DNA of 64,000 nucleotides. Origin: Cavia porcellus. Lineage: Eukaryota > Chordata > Mammalia > Rodentia > Caviidae. The position numbers and the translations under genes are program-made. The notes under the pieces were generated by a model. That model was not told where the DNA came from, made no database searches, and worked only from the letters and a program-made list of their open reading frames with translations. The stretch spans positions 4,350,501 to 4,414,500 of the forward strand of contig NW_026947488.1 of the NCBI RefSeq assembly GCF_034190915.1, in the 5' to 3' direction. Position 1 is the first letter of the stretch. Every line of letters begins with the position of its first letter. Below are positions 48,590-61,339 of this stretch, piece after piece.

Positions 48590-49523
48590 AAAGTAACCAG
48601 GACAGAATTTGGTACCAAGTGTGGCGTCCTTGCTGTGACTGCACCTGACTATATGGTTCAAGAGCCTTTGGGAATGGCTTGTGGGAAGGCTTTAGAAAGG
48701 TTCAGAAATGTCACCTGAATGTGACTGGAACAACTTAGGCTCTTCTATACAGGAGATTCTGGTTTAGAGGGGACCCAAAGGGTGATAGAAATCCTGGCTG
48801 CTAGAAGGCTGATAGAAAGACCAGGCTCAGGAGGTTTCTGCTGGAAAGAAGGACTGCATTAGTTCAAGGACTCCAGCTAATGTATGTTATGGCTTAGCAA
48901 AAAGTTTGTCTGCATTTTCAGAGACTTTGCCTGAGACTATGATTAAGGATAGTGGATTGATTAATCTGGCAGAAGAAATTTCAAGGTAGCCAAATGTTGA
49001 GGCTGTGGCAGGGATATATTGGGGGCTTTTAGCCAGATTTATGTTGCAAGTCAACAGCAAAGAGCCCAGAAGGATGATTTCAAATGTTGTGAGTTTTGCC
49101 AGAAAGGAAGCTCCAGAAAAGCTGTGAACTGGAAAGATAGAGCTGAGATCCCCACTGCTGAAAAGAAACAGAATAGAAAAGATGATCTGAAGGCATCACA
49201 GAAAGCAGCAAGCCACCAAACTTTGCAGCCTCCAAATTTCAAAAGTGTAACACTGTGTCTGAGAAGAAAGCCAGGCCCCACAATGGAGACAGAACAGAGA
49301 ATCTGTTCCTCACAATCAGGTTCAGAGAGCCCAGTGATCCAGGCACTGGACCCCTACAGCCAAGAGAGAGGAAGCCTGGCCACTGTTCCAACTGGCAGGA
49401 GACCGCAACATCTTCCACATGGTGCTGGTTCTAGGTGCATACAGAATGCAAGGGTTCTGAGATTATAAAGACTTCCATCGTGATTTCAGAAGGCCTCGGG
49501 AGGCCAGGCAGTGCTCCTCTGAG
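48590..49523 (+). mobile_element. ERVL-MaLR-like element, inverted 5' half
   Basis: Plus-orientation copy of 14,084-15,055 read backwards. It begins with the LTR remnant 'gaaaaagtaaccaggaca', then the primer region 'ttggtaccaagtgtgg' (48,609-48,624, like the tRNA-Leu primer site of ERVL-type elements), then the gag-like region. A 149-residue frame (49,019-49,468) covers part of the gag-like segment. It has no LTR at its 3' side and breaks into array at 'gtgctcctctgag' (49,523). Confidence 0.75.
48609..48624 (+). other. ERVL-type primer-binding site remnant
   Basis: 'ttggtaccaagtgtgg' immediately after an LTR terminus remnant. ERVL and MaLR elements use a tRNA-Leu-type primer site with the pattern TGGTACCA-x-GAGTGGG. 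The same site is visible in the minus-strand copies near 15,020, 23,385 and 28,638. Confidence 0.6.
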
Positions 49524-50520
49524 TGGGCAGCGTGCTTGAACCAGGCATTTCCAGGTGGTACCTTCCCTGGATATTAGATAGGCTCACCAAGGTACTGGAG
49601 GGCCTGGCACTTTTCCCAGGACAGTGGGGTGTGGGCAGGCTCGCCAGTGGGTAGGTGTGATCCCCAGAATATTAGTCAAGACTGCAGGCCACAGAGTCTC
49701 CTTGGTGCAGGATGGGCTCAGCAAGGTCAATGGAGGTCAATTGGGTCTAGGAGCACGGGCCTAGGCATGGGAAGTTTTGGTCACTGGAATGTGGGGCCTG
49801 TACATCATGGGTCCCCTGCTACTTCTCAATGCAGGGGTGATGGCAAGAGTGTGCCTAGTCCCATCAGGGTCCCCAGGGTGGAGAGCCGGCATGAAGGCAG
49901 AAAGGATGCTGTCCATTGGACATGGAGTGAGTACACCCTAGTAGTGAAATACTGGTGCTCTCCCCATGGATGTGGGGCAGGCTCTCTCAGAGGGAGATGT
50001 CAACAATCCGGCATTCTCCAGATCGAGAGTGGGCACGATTCCAGCCCCCATGTGGTCCTTGGGACCCAAGGCTGGCTTACCTACAGGGATATGGACTGGC
50101 ACAGTCCCTTGGATGTAGGGTGAACTCGTGTGATTGTTGCCGACCCAGTGAGGTTCCCCAGAGGGAAGGATGAGCTCAGTCCCAGGACCTGAGCAGGTCC
50201 CTGGGTGGAGTGTAACCTCAGCGACACTATGGAAGGCTAAGCTTGGTCCCCTGGACATTCTGTGGCATCCTTACTCCCAGGATGCCATTTAGATTGACGA
50301 GGTCCCCAGGAAGCAGGACTGTCTCGGTCCTGTGCCATGCGAGGTCCCTTGGACAGGAGGAGGACTCAGCGCTGTAGAACTCATGGGCCTTGACCATTTA
50401 CTGGTGTTCATGGGTAGGGGTGGGGGCTCAGCAGTGTGGCCTGATGGGTGCCTGGTGAGGCCCCTGCATGAAGGGCATGTGTGCCTTTGGAACTGGTGTG
50501 GTCTCTTGCTTAGTGGGTAA
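49524..50520 (-). repeat. Hierarchical tandem array, block 10 (inverted)
   Basis: Duplicate of 32,918-33,912 in the same (inverted) orientation. It starts 'cttgaaccaggcatttccag' and ends at 'cttagtgggtaagact'. Small differences from block 5 are spread evenly. Confidence 0.85.
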
Positions 50521-53500
50521 GACTCACTTACTGTTGAGGGGACCAAGCTTGGCCACAAGCATGCCTGCCCACATTCTGCAATCCGACTGGGGAGAAGCAC
50601 CAGGCTTCCAAGTGCCCTGATGAGCCCGTCAGACATCCAGGAGCATACTGACATCCAGGAGCATACTGACCTGGGAGGGCCCAGTTCAAGCTGCCTGGCA
50701 CCTGAGGAACAGCGCTTGGCCTGTTACTGTGCCAGAGAATGGCTCAGGCCTGCAACCACCAGCGCCTGACTTCCTTGCATCAAGGGGACTGCTCAGGGTC
50801 AGAGGCCTAGTCCCAAACTCCCCAATCTTCATCCAGGGAGCATGGAATTTCTGCAACCCTGAGAGTGTGTCCATGCTATGACCTGGTTACCACACAGGAC
50901 CTGAAAACTGGCTCATCCTCTGTCTGGGGCACCGTACACCAAAACTGTCAACTCATGACTGAACCTACCCTCCATCCTAGTGAACCACATCTAGTGAGCT
51001 TGGGAAGGCCCTGGTGAGGGCTCCTGTGTGGTGAGGACAGCAAAGCACAAAGCCGGGGTCTGGGCCCAACCTGTATCCAGGGGATGGTGCCAGGCCCAGG
51101 ACCTTCCCACACTTCAAACAGGAGACCACGCCTGGACCACAAATGGCCTGGGGCCCACAGGACATCCAGGGTACCTTACAGACCTAGTGTCTTGCCTGGT
51201 ACCCCACCAGGTCCCAGTCCACTGTTGTGCTTCATCCAGGAGCACAGCCAGATATCCATCAAGCTGCACTTCTGAGCCCCCACCCCAACCTGTATTCCAT
51301 GTCTTGAGCATACCGTGCAGGATATCATGCACAGGCCAAGAATGAGGCAGTCCTGTCTTGGAGACCGGGTCAGACTACCACCCTGCCAGTCAGGCCACAG
51401 GACTGCAAGGGATCACAACAAGCCTGCCAACAGCCTGAGCTCACTCTCCATTCAGGGGCCTGCACAGAGCCAGGGACCCAGCTAGTCCTTCATCCGGTCA
51501 CCTCACTGGGCCAGCAAATGAGCCCACAAGTTTACCATACATTTAAGGGTCTATGTCAGCCCTTAAACCTGCAGGCCAGCTGACCCTGGATCCTTGGGGC
51601 CATGTGGGGCCTAGGATCATGCCCGCTATGCATCTTGGAACCAGCCAGATGGGCGAGCTCACCAGGGGTGAGTGCCCCACTTGCAGAGGGAGAAGACTAA
51701 TCTTTCAGTACAAAAATGGGCTCACATGGTGTCAAGGGTACCACAGGGGCCTGGAACCCAGCCGACCCTGTGTCCAGGGAACCCCACCCTGACTGTGATC
51801 CTGCCCACTCTCTACCCTCCTGACTCCTCCAGGATCACACATGCTCATGCCAGCACCACTGCATTCAGGACAGTGCAGTGGATGACACTGCCCTGGAGCA
51901 GAATCACAGTGACTGCACCAAGCCCAAGCCCATGCCTGCTCTCAATCCAGGTGACCACCTTGGCCCTTGAACCGCCCTGCTGAGCCCATCCTGCAGCTAG
52001 TGGACACTGTGGGCTTGCAGCCTTGCTTATTGTCCAGAGGACCAAGCCGGGCCAGCCAGCATGCATGCTGCCATCCATTCCTGTATTCTGGGGAGAAGCA
52101 CCAATCTTCCAAGCACTCTAATGAGCCTATCTGACATCCAGGGAAGAGTGCTGACCCAGGACCAAACAAGCTCCAGAGAACTGCATCACGCCAGTGTTCC
52201 CATCCACTTTCTCTCCCAGGGATCTCACCTGGATTCGATCCATCCCGGACAGCCTGAATTCCATCAAGGGCACCATAGAAGCTTTAGAAAACGTGGGCGG
52301 GGTGACTCTGTATCTTGGGAACTCTGCCAGCCTCTGAACAGAAGGGTGAGTCCATGCTGAATCCAAGAGGAGCACACCAATCTTTCATTGCAAGAGTGGA
52401 TTCATCCCTGTCCAGGGTACCGGACAGGTCCTGGAGCTTGGGCAGATCCTGCCCTTACTGTGATGCCGCTTGCCTTCTATTCAGGTGACCCCACCAGGAC
52501 TGTGCAGATTCCGTCAGACACCCCTGCATTCAGAAGCACAGCGTGGGTGCTGCAGTGCCTCTGCATCCCAGTGACCACACTGCACCTACACCCATGCATG
52601 CTCTTGACCCAATAATCACCATGGCAATTGAACCACCCTGCTGAGCCCATCCTGCACCAAGCAGATCCTGAGGGCCTGCAGCCTTGTCTACTTTCCAGAG
52701 AGGACTGTGCTGGGTCAATGAGTGTGTCTAACACTCCTCATCTGGGTAGAAGTGCCAGGCTTCTAAGCACCCTGGTGAGCCTGTCCAACATGCAAGAGCA
52801 CAGACCCGAAACGTCCACTTCAAGCTGCCTGGCACCCGAGGGACAGCGAGTGGCCCAAGACTGCAGCATCCCTGCTTTCAGAGAACCATGCATGGCCAGC
52901 ATCCTCTCTTCCTCTGAGTACCCTGCTTGAACTCGGTCCGCCCTGCTGAGCCCATGCCCTCTCAAGGCCATCACATTGGCTTAGAAACAGCCGAGCGCAT
53001 CAGCTTCTGGGTAACCCAGTGGGCTTCTGAGCCAATGAGCGACCTCGCCCTGCATTCAGGGGACCTTGTGGGCATAGCTTGGGATCAAACCATGCAGGCC
53101 TACATCCTTACCTACTGTCTGAGGAACGGTGCAGGGCCAGCAAGCATTCTGGCCCCCATCCCCCAGTCTGGGAAGAAGCAGTCGGCTTCCAAGTGCGCCG
53201 GTGAACCAGTGACACACCCAGGGAAGATAGTGGATCCTGGAGTTCCCTGTCAAGCAGCCTGGCACCTGATGATCAGAGCCTGGCTCACTACTGTGCCTGT
53301 CATGCCTCCAGAGAACCCAGCAGGACCAGCAGTTCCACCCACTCTCAGTCCCAGGAACATTGCCAGTCCTGGATCTGCCCTGCTAAGCCTGTGCTTGGTC
53401 AAGAGGACCACACTGACCTGCCAAACCCTGAGAAGATCCTCTCTGCATCTGCAGAATCCCGCTGGCCTCTGAGTGGATGGGCGAGCCCACCCAGCATCCT

Positions 53501-54286
53501 AGGGACCTTGAGGGCATGGCCTCAGATGGTGCCTGCTCACCATCTGGGGGACCACCTGGGATAGGATCTGCTACTGCCTGGGTGAGCCAGCCCTCTGTGC
53601 AGAGGAGTGCGTTGAGCTGTTACCACAAGAGGGAGCCCGCCTCATATCCAGGGTAACAGGCTGAGCCTCAAACCTGGCTCACCCTCCATCCAGGGCCAGT
53701 GCTCCTACCCCAACATGGCTCCTGCCCTGAATCCACTCCACAGCACCAGGCATCCACCAGGCCACACTGCTGAACCCATGCAACCTCCAGGAAATGGCCT
53801 ATGCCTTCAACTGCCAGGGACAGGCTGCCTTGCACCCAGTGCACAGCACGGGGCCTGGGGATGAGCCCCAAACATCCTACCACCTCCTTCCAGAGAGCCT
53901 GCAAGTTCAGCAACTGCGAGAGCTAGTCCATGCTACAAGCAGATTACCACACACAGGATGTGCCAATTTGTGGCTGAACCTGCGCTCCTCTTGGAGGAGA
54001 ATGTCCAGTGAGCCTGCAAAGGCCAGAGTGAGTCCTCCAAGGTGGTTAGGACAGCAGAGCACAGAGCCAACCTCTGCATCCTACCTGTATCCAGGGGAAT
54101 GTGCCGAGCCCCTGATCATGCCTGCTCTCAACCCAGGGGACTGCGCTGTGATCCGAACTGGCTTCCTGGGCCTATACACCATCAAGGTGACCTTGCCAAC
54201 CGGTTGTTTTACCCACTAAGCAGGGGACCAAGTTAGGTCGGAGTCCATACCTGCTCTTATTACAGAGGCATCACCTGCCTTCCATC
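50521..54286 (+). repeat. Hierarchical tandem array, block 11 (right copy of segmental duplication)
   Basis: Collinear with block 6 (33,913-37,005) but about 670 bp longer. It contains the two AT-rich unit blocks at about 51,699 and 52,378. Near 50,640-50,668 'catccaggagcatactgac' is directly repeated twice. It ends in the same 'agaggcatcacctg' sequence where the class I fragment begins. Confidence 0.85.
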
Positions 54287-54819
54287 AGCTGACCTGCTTG
54301 GCATCACTAGTGAAGAGGACTGATGGGGCTCAGGGCCATGGACCCTGCCAAGGTACCTCTCTCAGAACCCCGAGTCTTGCTGGATGCCTCAGGAAGACAT
54401 TGTCTTTCCTTGTCAACGAGCCACCTGGAGTGTTCATCCTGAATACTTGGGGTGAGGTACCTAATCCACAGTCTTTGTTATGGGGCTTGCTGGCCAAGCT
54501 ACATAACCCCTCCTCCCAGGACCCACCCCTGTAGGCTTAAAACTTCTTCACTCACAATTTTCTCATGATCTCAATATGCCCCACCTCAGTATTCACCCAT
54601 GCAATTACTACTAATTCATAAACTCACCCACAATTGAAACACAGAGGGATGGATCTTCTGGGATCCACACTTCTCCCAGATTATCAGAGCATAAACATCA
54701 TCACTAACTTACACAGCTGCTTTCATGAAGGCACTCAGGCTTAATTAGATTAAACCTAGCTCCAGGCATTACTCACCCCTCTCTTAAAGGATTCTTCATC
54801 AGGTCACCCACAGCTGTCA

Positions 54820-55770
54820 TCTTTACACCAAGATCTCCCCTCTAGGATGCCTACCTCCCCTTCCTTCCCAGCTCACCAGATTCGAGGACACACAGGAGTT
54901 GAAGGTTGGCAGGTAGATTTTACACACGCGCCTAAACACAAAACCTTTAGCCTGTCTCTGCACCTTTGTCTGTAGTCTCTGGGGATGAATAGAGAGAGGC
55001 CTTTGGTATTGGCCAAGAGATTGCAGACATGGTTTCCAAGGCTCCCACACAAGAGATCATTCCTAGATTTTCCTTACCTCAAACTATGCAACCAGACCAT
55101 GGCCCAGCTTCCCTTTCTCAGAGTACCCCACAAGTGCCCTCGAGTCTGAACATTGCTTGGCACTTACACCTGCCATGTCAGCCACAGTCCTCAGGAAAAG
55201 AGGGGAAGGCAAATGGCTCACTGAAGACACAGCTCACAGCTCTCGTTCTCCAGCTACATCCACCCTGGCCCAGCTCCTTCCCTGAGCCCTAACTTGACTT
55301 AGGGCACTGCCCGAAGCACCCACTTTCCTAAGTCCACTGGGGCTCATATAGGGGAGACCCTTCTTACTCCCCAACTCACCTACCTCACAAAACCTTTCCC
55401 CCATCACAGACTGCTTCCCAGTCCTTTTCTTCCTTAGATGGCGTTTGCAACAGCACATTGATCTAAGTCCCACATAACCACCAGATGATCAAACCCTACA
55501 ATCTCCCATAACTGAGGAGACCTAATATATCCCAAATCTTCTAAGCCCACAGGACTCCAGCCCTGCTGGATGGGACCCTCCTTGTTCCTCCTCATGGCAC
55601 CAACAGCCATCAAGGTTCCCAGCCTTTTTCCTGGTTCCACATCACCCAGGCCAAATGGTGCCCTGACAACCTGGACACTGGAAACCCCAAACTCTCACCC
55701 TCAGTGTGGTCACCACACCTCCTGTCTCCCACCCATCTTTGCCTCACCAAAACCCTAACCAAACTTCTGA
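54820..55770 (+). pseudogene. Class I retroviral integrase remnant, copy B
   Basis: Landmarks parallel copy A. The first catalytic Asp follows 'WQV' at 54,916-54,918. The second is in 'QPDHGPA' at 55,095-55,097. The SH3-like end reads 'FLLMAPTAIKVPSLF' near 55,590. Frameshifts at different points from copy A show that decay continued after duplication. It is inactive. Confidence 0.75.
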
Positions 55771-55821
55771 GCTTCCCCATACATGGCTTTCCATCTGGTT
55801 TCTTGTCTCCCACCTCCCATT

Positions 55822-55823
<2 letters not shown>

Positions 55824-55852
<29 letters not shown>
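55824..55852. repeat. Poly(T) run
   Basis: 29 uninterrupted T's in copy B where copy A has 'ttgtttcttatt'. This could be microsatellite growth or the tail of a very short minus-strand retroposed sequence (the following 'gctgttggattccaggctg' has no counterpart in copy A). Confidence 0.9.
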
Positions 55853-55859
<7 letters not shown>

Positions 55860-56274
55860 GATTCCAGGCTGTCCTCCCAGAGGACTTCCAACCCCACAGA
55901 AAATGCTGTTATATTTTTCTCTGTGCTGATGTTCCTGACTCTCTCCATCCTCGGCTGTTTTGTCAAACACCCGTACTAAGGCCACCATGAGGTGCCTTAT
56001 AATCTGGGCCCTCATTCCACTGACCACAATGGTGTCACAGCCCTCCCCTCCTCTGAAATACAACTTTCATCTCACAAAACAAGAGGGATTAGGTGGTCAC
56101 TGCCATACCACTGTGGTCCATAAACCCTGGACCTCATGCACTCCTACATTTGACACAGAATGGAGGTCTCTGTATTCTACCAGAGGCACTGATGCAATGC
56201 CTTGTGCCCTGACAGGAGTCTATGCTATTACTCACGCCCAGAAATCCCAGATTATCTGCCTTGTGATAATGCAG

Positions 56275-59200
56275 CATCCTTTATTCTGGGGGACCTCGAC
56301 AGACAAGCGAATGAGCCCAGGAGTTCACCCTGTATCCAAGGAACTGCACCAGCCCATAATCCTGTTGTGACCTGGCCTTGAGCCCTGAGGACAACGGGGG
56401 TCCTGGGATCATGCCCGCTTTCCATCCAGGGAATGTTCTGATTTGGTGAGATCCCTCCAGGTGCGGCTACCCCACATCCATATAGAGCATCCCAGTTTTT
56501 CACTGTAAGTGTGGGCTCGCCACTTGTGCAGGGTTAGGCAATGGGCTGGGAACACAGCCAGCTCTTTGTCCAGGAGACTGCACTCAGAGTGTGATGGTAT
56601 CCACTCTACAAACAAGCGACCCCACCAGGACTGCATATGCTCATGCCAGCACCCCTGTGTTCAGAAGGGCTGCATGGGGGCTGATGCTGCTCTGGCTCTG
56701 CATCCTAATAAACAAACCTGGCCTATGCCCCAGCTGGTACCCAATCTTGACCTGGGTGAACATCTTGGCCCTTGAACTGCTCTGCTGAGCCCTCCTGCAC
56801 CAAGTGGACTTGGTGGGCCTGCTGCCTCGCCGACTGTCCAGGGAATTGCACCAGGCCTGGGACTGTGCCTGCCCACTACCCGGTCCAGGGAGATGCCCCA
56901 GGTTTCCAAGTGCCCTGGTGAGCCCCTCTGATATCAGGGGAAGAAGACGACCTGGGAGCACCCTGTTAAAGCTGTCTGGCACCCTAGAGACAGCACTGAC
57001 CTAGAACTCTACCACCCTCACCTCAAAGAAACCACACCGGGCCTGTGTCTCCTGCCACTCTCCATCCCTGGAACCGCACCTGGACTCCATCTGCCCCTCC
57101 AAGCCTGCACTCTGTCAAGGGCTCCATGCTGGCCTACAAACAAGTGGACAGGCTCTCTCTGCATCTTGGGAATCTCACCTGGCTCTGAGCAGATGGACAA
57201 GCTGCTCCACATCCCGGGGACCTTGAAGGCGTGACCTGCAATGGCGCCTGCAAGCCATCTGTGATACGGTCCAGGATGCTATCACCCATGGTGGGTGGGC
57301 CTGCTGGGTGGGATGCCCTCCTTGCTGGTGTGGGCAATGCTCTGCCAGCACCTTTTCCAGGGTAACCTTATCCAGAGCTCAGCTCTGGACCTGGCTCATC
57401 CTCCATCTAGGGCAATGCACCTGCCCCACCTCTGCGCCTGCCCTGCATAAACTCCACAGCACCAGGCATCCATCAGGCCACACCGCCGAGCCCATGTGAC
57501 CCCCAGGAAATGGCTTAGGTCTGCAACCACCTGTGCTAGGCTGCCTTGGTTCCAGGGGACTGTGCAGGCCTGGAACGGAGCTCCAATACCCGCCCCCATC
57601 CAGAATGCTTGGTGATACTGTAAACTCGAGAGCAAACCCCAGCATGACCAGGTAACCATGCAGGGCTTGGAACCTGGTTCTTCTTCTGTTCAGGGCACCA
57701 TGTGTGGGACCTGTAAACTCGAAGCTAAACTTGTCTTCCTCTCAGTTGAGCACGTTGGGTGAGCCTGTGAAGGCCTAGGTGAGCCCCCTTGCATGGTGAG
57801 GACAGCAAAGCACAGAGTCTGGCTCTGCATCCAACCAGGTATCCAGGGGAGTTGCCTGTGCCCATTCTCTGCCCCAAGGCCTATTCCAGGACCCTACCAG
57901 CCTGCCCAGAACATAGGACATCCAGGTGACCTTACCCAATAATATCTTGCCCAATAAGCAGGAGCCCACACCAGGTCCGAGACCATGCCTGCCCTTCATT
58001 CTCCGGCATCACCAGGCATCCACTAAGTCACACTGCGGAGCCCCCCACACTCCCAACTGTACACCAGGACACAGTCAAGGCCTGTGACTTCTGGAGGTCT
58101 GAGGCTGCCACAAATGTGGAAGAGCTCGGGCAGGCCGGGATTGAGCCTGTCCTGTGTCCTAGTGACCATGCCGGTCTGCCACCTTGCAAGCTAGGCCACA
58201 AGACATCTAAGGAACTGCAACAAACCTCCCAGCAGTGGCTGAGGTCCTCTCCATGCAGGGACTGCCCAGGGCCCAGGACCCAGCTTGTCTTTCTATCCAG
58301 GGTCTTAGCTGGACTGGCAAACGATCACATGACTTCAGCTTACATCTAAGGGACTGCGCCAGTAAGTAACCCCTCAGGCGAGCCTGTATGGATCCAGGGG
58401 ACCACGAGAGTCCTGTGATTACACCGGCTGTGCATCCTGAGGAATGCGTTGGATTGGTGTGCTACCCTGGGGTGAGTCAGCCCATACTTCAGGTACAGCA
58501 AACCACTCTTTTTCTACAGTTTGACTCACCCCATTTCCAGGGTATCATATGGGGCCTGGAACTAAGCCAACCCTGTGTCCAAGGAACCCCACCCTGACTG
58601 TTTTGACCCCTTGGAGACCAGGCATGCTGGTGCTGGCACTACTGCCTTCAGAAGGACATTGTGGTGGCTGATGCTGTGGTGGCCTTGCATCCTAGTGACG
58701 GAACCTGGCCCACACTCACACCGGCTCTGGACCCTGAGGACCGCATTGGTCCTGGAACTGCCCTGCAGAGCCGAGCCTATACCATGCAGTCCATGCTGGC
58801 CTGCAGCCTCCCCTACTGTGCAGGGAAATGCACTGGGCCTATGAGCATGCCTTGCCCCATCCCCTGGTCTGGAAAGAAGCACCAGGTTTCCAAGTACTCT
58901 GGTGAGCCTGTCTGACATCCAGGAAAGAGCATTGACCTGAGAGCTGCCTGCCACCCAAGGGGCAGCACATAGCCCAGGACCATGCCAGTCATGTCTCCAG
59001 AGAACCATACTGGGTCCACGTTTCTGTCCACTCTCCCTTCCAGGGACCAGACATGGACTTGATGTGCCCCATGGGGCCTGCACTGGGTCAAGGGCACCAA
59101 GCAGGCCTGAAAGCACAGAGGTATCTCTGCTCTGCATCTGGGAAACCCCACGTGCCTCTGAACAGTCAGGGGAGCCTGCCCTGTATCTGGGAGACTTTGG

Positions 59201-61339
59201 GGAAGGCACTGGGATGGCACCCACTCACCACCTGGGAGACCACGTGGGATGGGATATGCCACATCTCAGAGTGAGCCAGCCCTCTGTGCAGGGGAGCACC
59301 CATTCTGTCACCATGAGGGAGAGCTTACCTCATATCCAGGGAGATGGGCCAGACCCTAGACCTGGTTCATCCTCCAGCCAGGGCAGCCCGCCTGTCCCTC
59401 CACGGTGCCTGCCCTGCATCAACTCCAAAGAACCAGGCATCCATCAGGTCGCACTGCTGAGGCTGCATCACCCCCAGGAAATGCCTTAGGTTTGCCAACA
59501 CTTAGGTCAGGCTGCCTTGCTTCCAGGGGACAGTGCAGGGCCTGGGACTGAGCCTTCAACCTCCATCAGCCTCCCTCAGTGGCAACCTCATGGCAAGCCG
59601 CCATGTGACTAGGTTACCATATAGGGCCTCGAACCCAGCTCATCCTCTGGCCAGGGCACTGCGCGCCAGATCTGCCAGCCTGAGGCAAAAACCACACTCC
59701 TCCCAGAGGAGCACATTGAGTGAGACTGAGAAGCCCTAGTGAGACCCCTGCATGGTGAGGACAGCAAACCACCGAGCCTGGTTCTGTGCCCAACTCATAA
59801 CCAGAGGAGGGTGCTGGGCCCTTGACCGTGACTGCTGTCCTCCCAGTTGACCAGGCCAGGACACCAACTGGCCTGCATGGCCCACAGGACATCGAGGTGA
59901 CGATCCATTTGCCCAATAAGTAGGAGATCATGCCAGGTCTGAGTACATACCAGCCATTCATCCAGGACATCACCTGGCATCCATCAAGCTGCACTGCTAA
60001 GCCGTTGTACCTACCCATACACCAGGACATGGTTAAGGCCTGTGACCTCTGAGGGGATGAGGCCTCCTGATGTCCCAGGGACCGTGCACCACCCTGGACC
60101 AAATTAGTTTTGCCTCCTGGAGACTGAGCTGGTCTGCCTCTTGGGTGCGAGGGCACAGGCCATCCAGGGGACCCTGGGGAGCTTCCCAACACATGGCTGA
60201 GCTCACTCTCCATGCAGAGAACCAAGTTGGGCCTGGGGCCCAGCTCATCCTTCTATCTGGAGACCTTGATAGACCTGCAAATGAGCCCATGAGTTCACCC
60301 TATATCCAAGGAGCTGCAGGGGCCATAACCCTGAGGGAGAGCTGGCCTTGAGTCCAGTGAACTACAAGGGGCCTGGGATCATGCCTGCTCTGCATCCACG
60401 GAACACACCGGATTGGTGAGCTCCCTCAAGGCGAGCCCACTGTACATCCAGGGGAAGATCACTGATCTTTCACTGCAAGGGTGGGTTCGCCCAGTGTCCA
60501 GGGTCCACTGTGTTGCCTGAAACTCAGCTAGCTTTTCATTTTGGGGCACTGTGCCCTGCCTACAATAGTGTTCACTCTCCATAAGGGGAACCCCATGGGG
60601 CCCAGACATGCTCCTGTCAGCACTCCTGTGTGCAGGAGCAAAGCATGGGGCTGATGCTGCACCAGGCCTGTATCTCAGTGAACATGCTGCTCGCATGCCT
60701 GTGCCTGTGCTGGCTCCTGACCCAGGCTACCGCCATGGGCTTGAGAACCGCCCTGCTGAGCACTTCCTGCATGGGGCGGACCCTGTGACCTTGCAGCTTC
60801 ACCTACTGTCCAGGGGACTGTGCCATGCCTGGGAGCATGCATGCCATCCATCCCCCATCTGGGAAGAAGTGCCAGGCTTCCAAGTAACCTGCTTCACTAG
60901 AGTGACTTGTTCAAGTAGCCTGGCACCCGAGGTACAGTGTGTGGCCTGGGATGCACCAGCCCTACCTCAGAGAACCATGCCAGGCCCTTTTTCCCACCTA
61001 CTCACCCTCCCAGGGACCCTGCAGAGACTCCATCTGCCCTGCCAAACCCAGGCTCCTGGAGTACACCATGCTGGACTGTTAACATGCAGGTGGGCCCAAT
61101 CTGCATCTGGGGAAACCTGCTAGCCACTGAGCTGATGGGAGAGCCTGAGCCACATCCAGAGGACCTTGTGGGCATGCCTGGGATGGCACTCACTCACCAC
61201 CTTGGGGCTGAGTGGGAAGGGGTCTGCCATGTGTCAGAGTGATACTGCCCTCTGTGCAGGGGAGTGCTCCCTTTGTCACTGCAAAGGGGAGCTCACCTTA
61301 TATATAGGGTAGTGGGCTGGTTCCTGGACCTGGTTCATC
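56275..61339 (+). repeat. Hierarchical tandem array, block 12
   Basis: Two and a half regular units: 'cccttcattc' landmarks near 57,989 and 59,955, 'cctgg.tcatcctcca' at about 57,391 and 59,361, giving a unit of about 1,965 bp. The AT-rich block is present at 58,500 (degraded) and 60,455. The block ends at 'gacctggttcatcc' (61,339). Confidence 0.85.

Larger units (their letters stand above)
54287..56274 (+). mobile_element. Class I (gammaretrovirus-like) ERV fragment, copy B
   Basis: Duplicate of 37,006-38,967. Long stretches are nearly identical (55,085-55,290 against 37,808-38,010 differ at only a few places). It contains a pure T-run of 29 bp at 55,824-55,852 that copy A lacks. Both ends join the array at the same unit positions as copy A. 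Confidence 0.8.
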
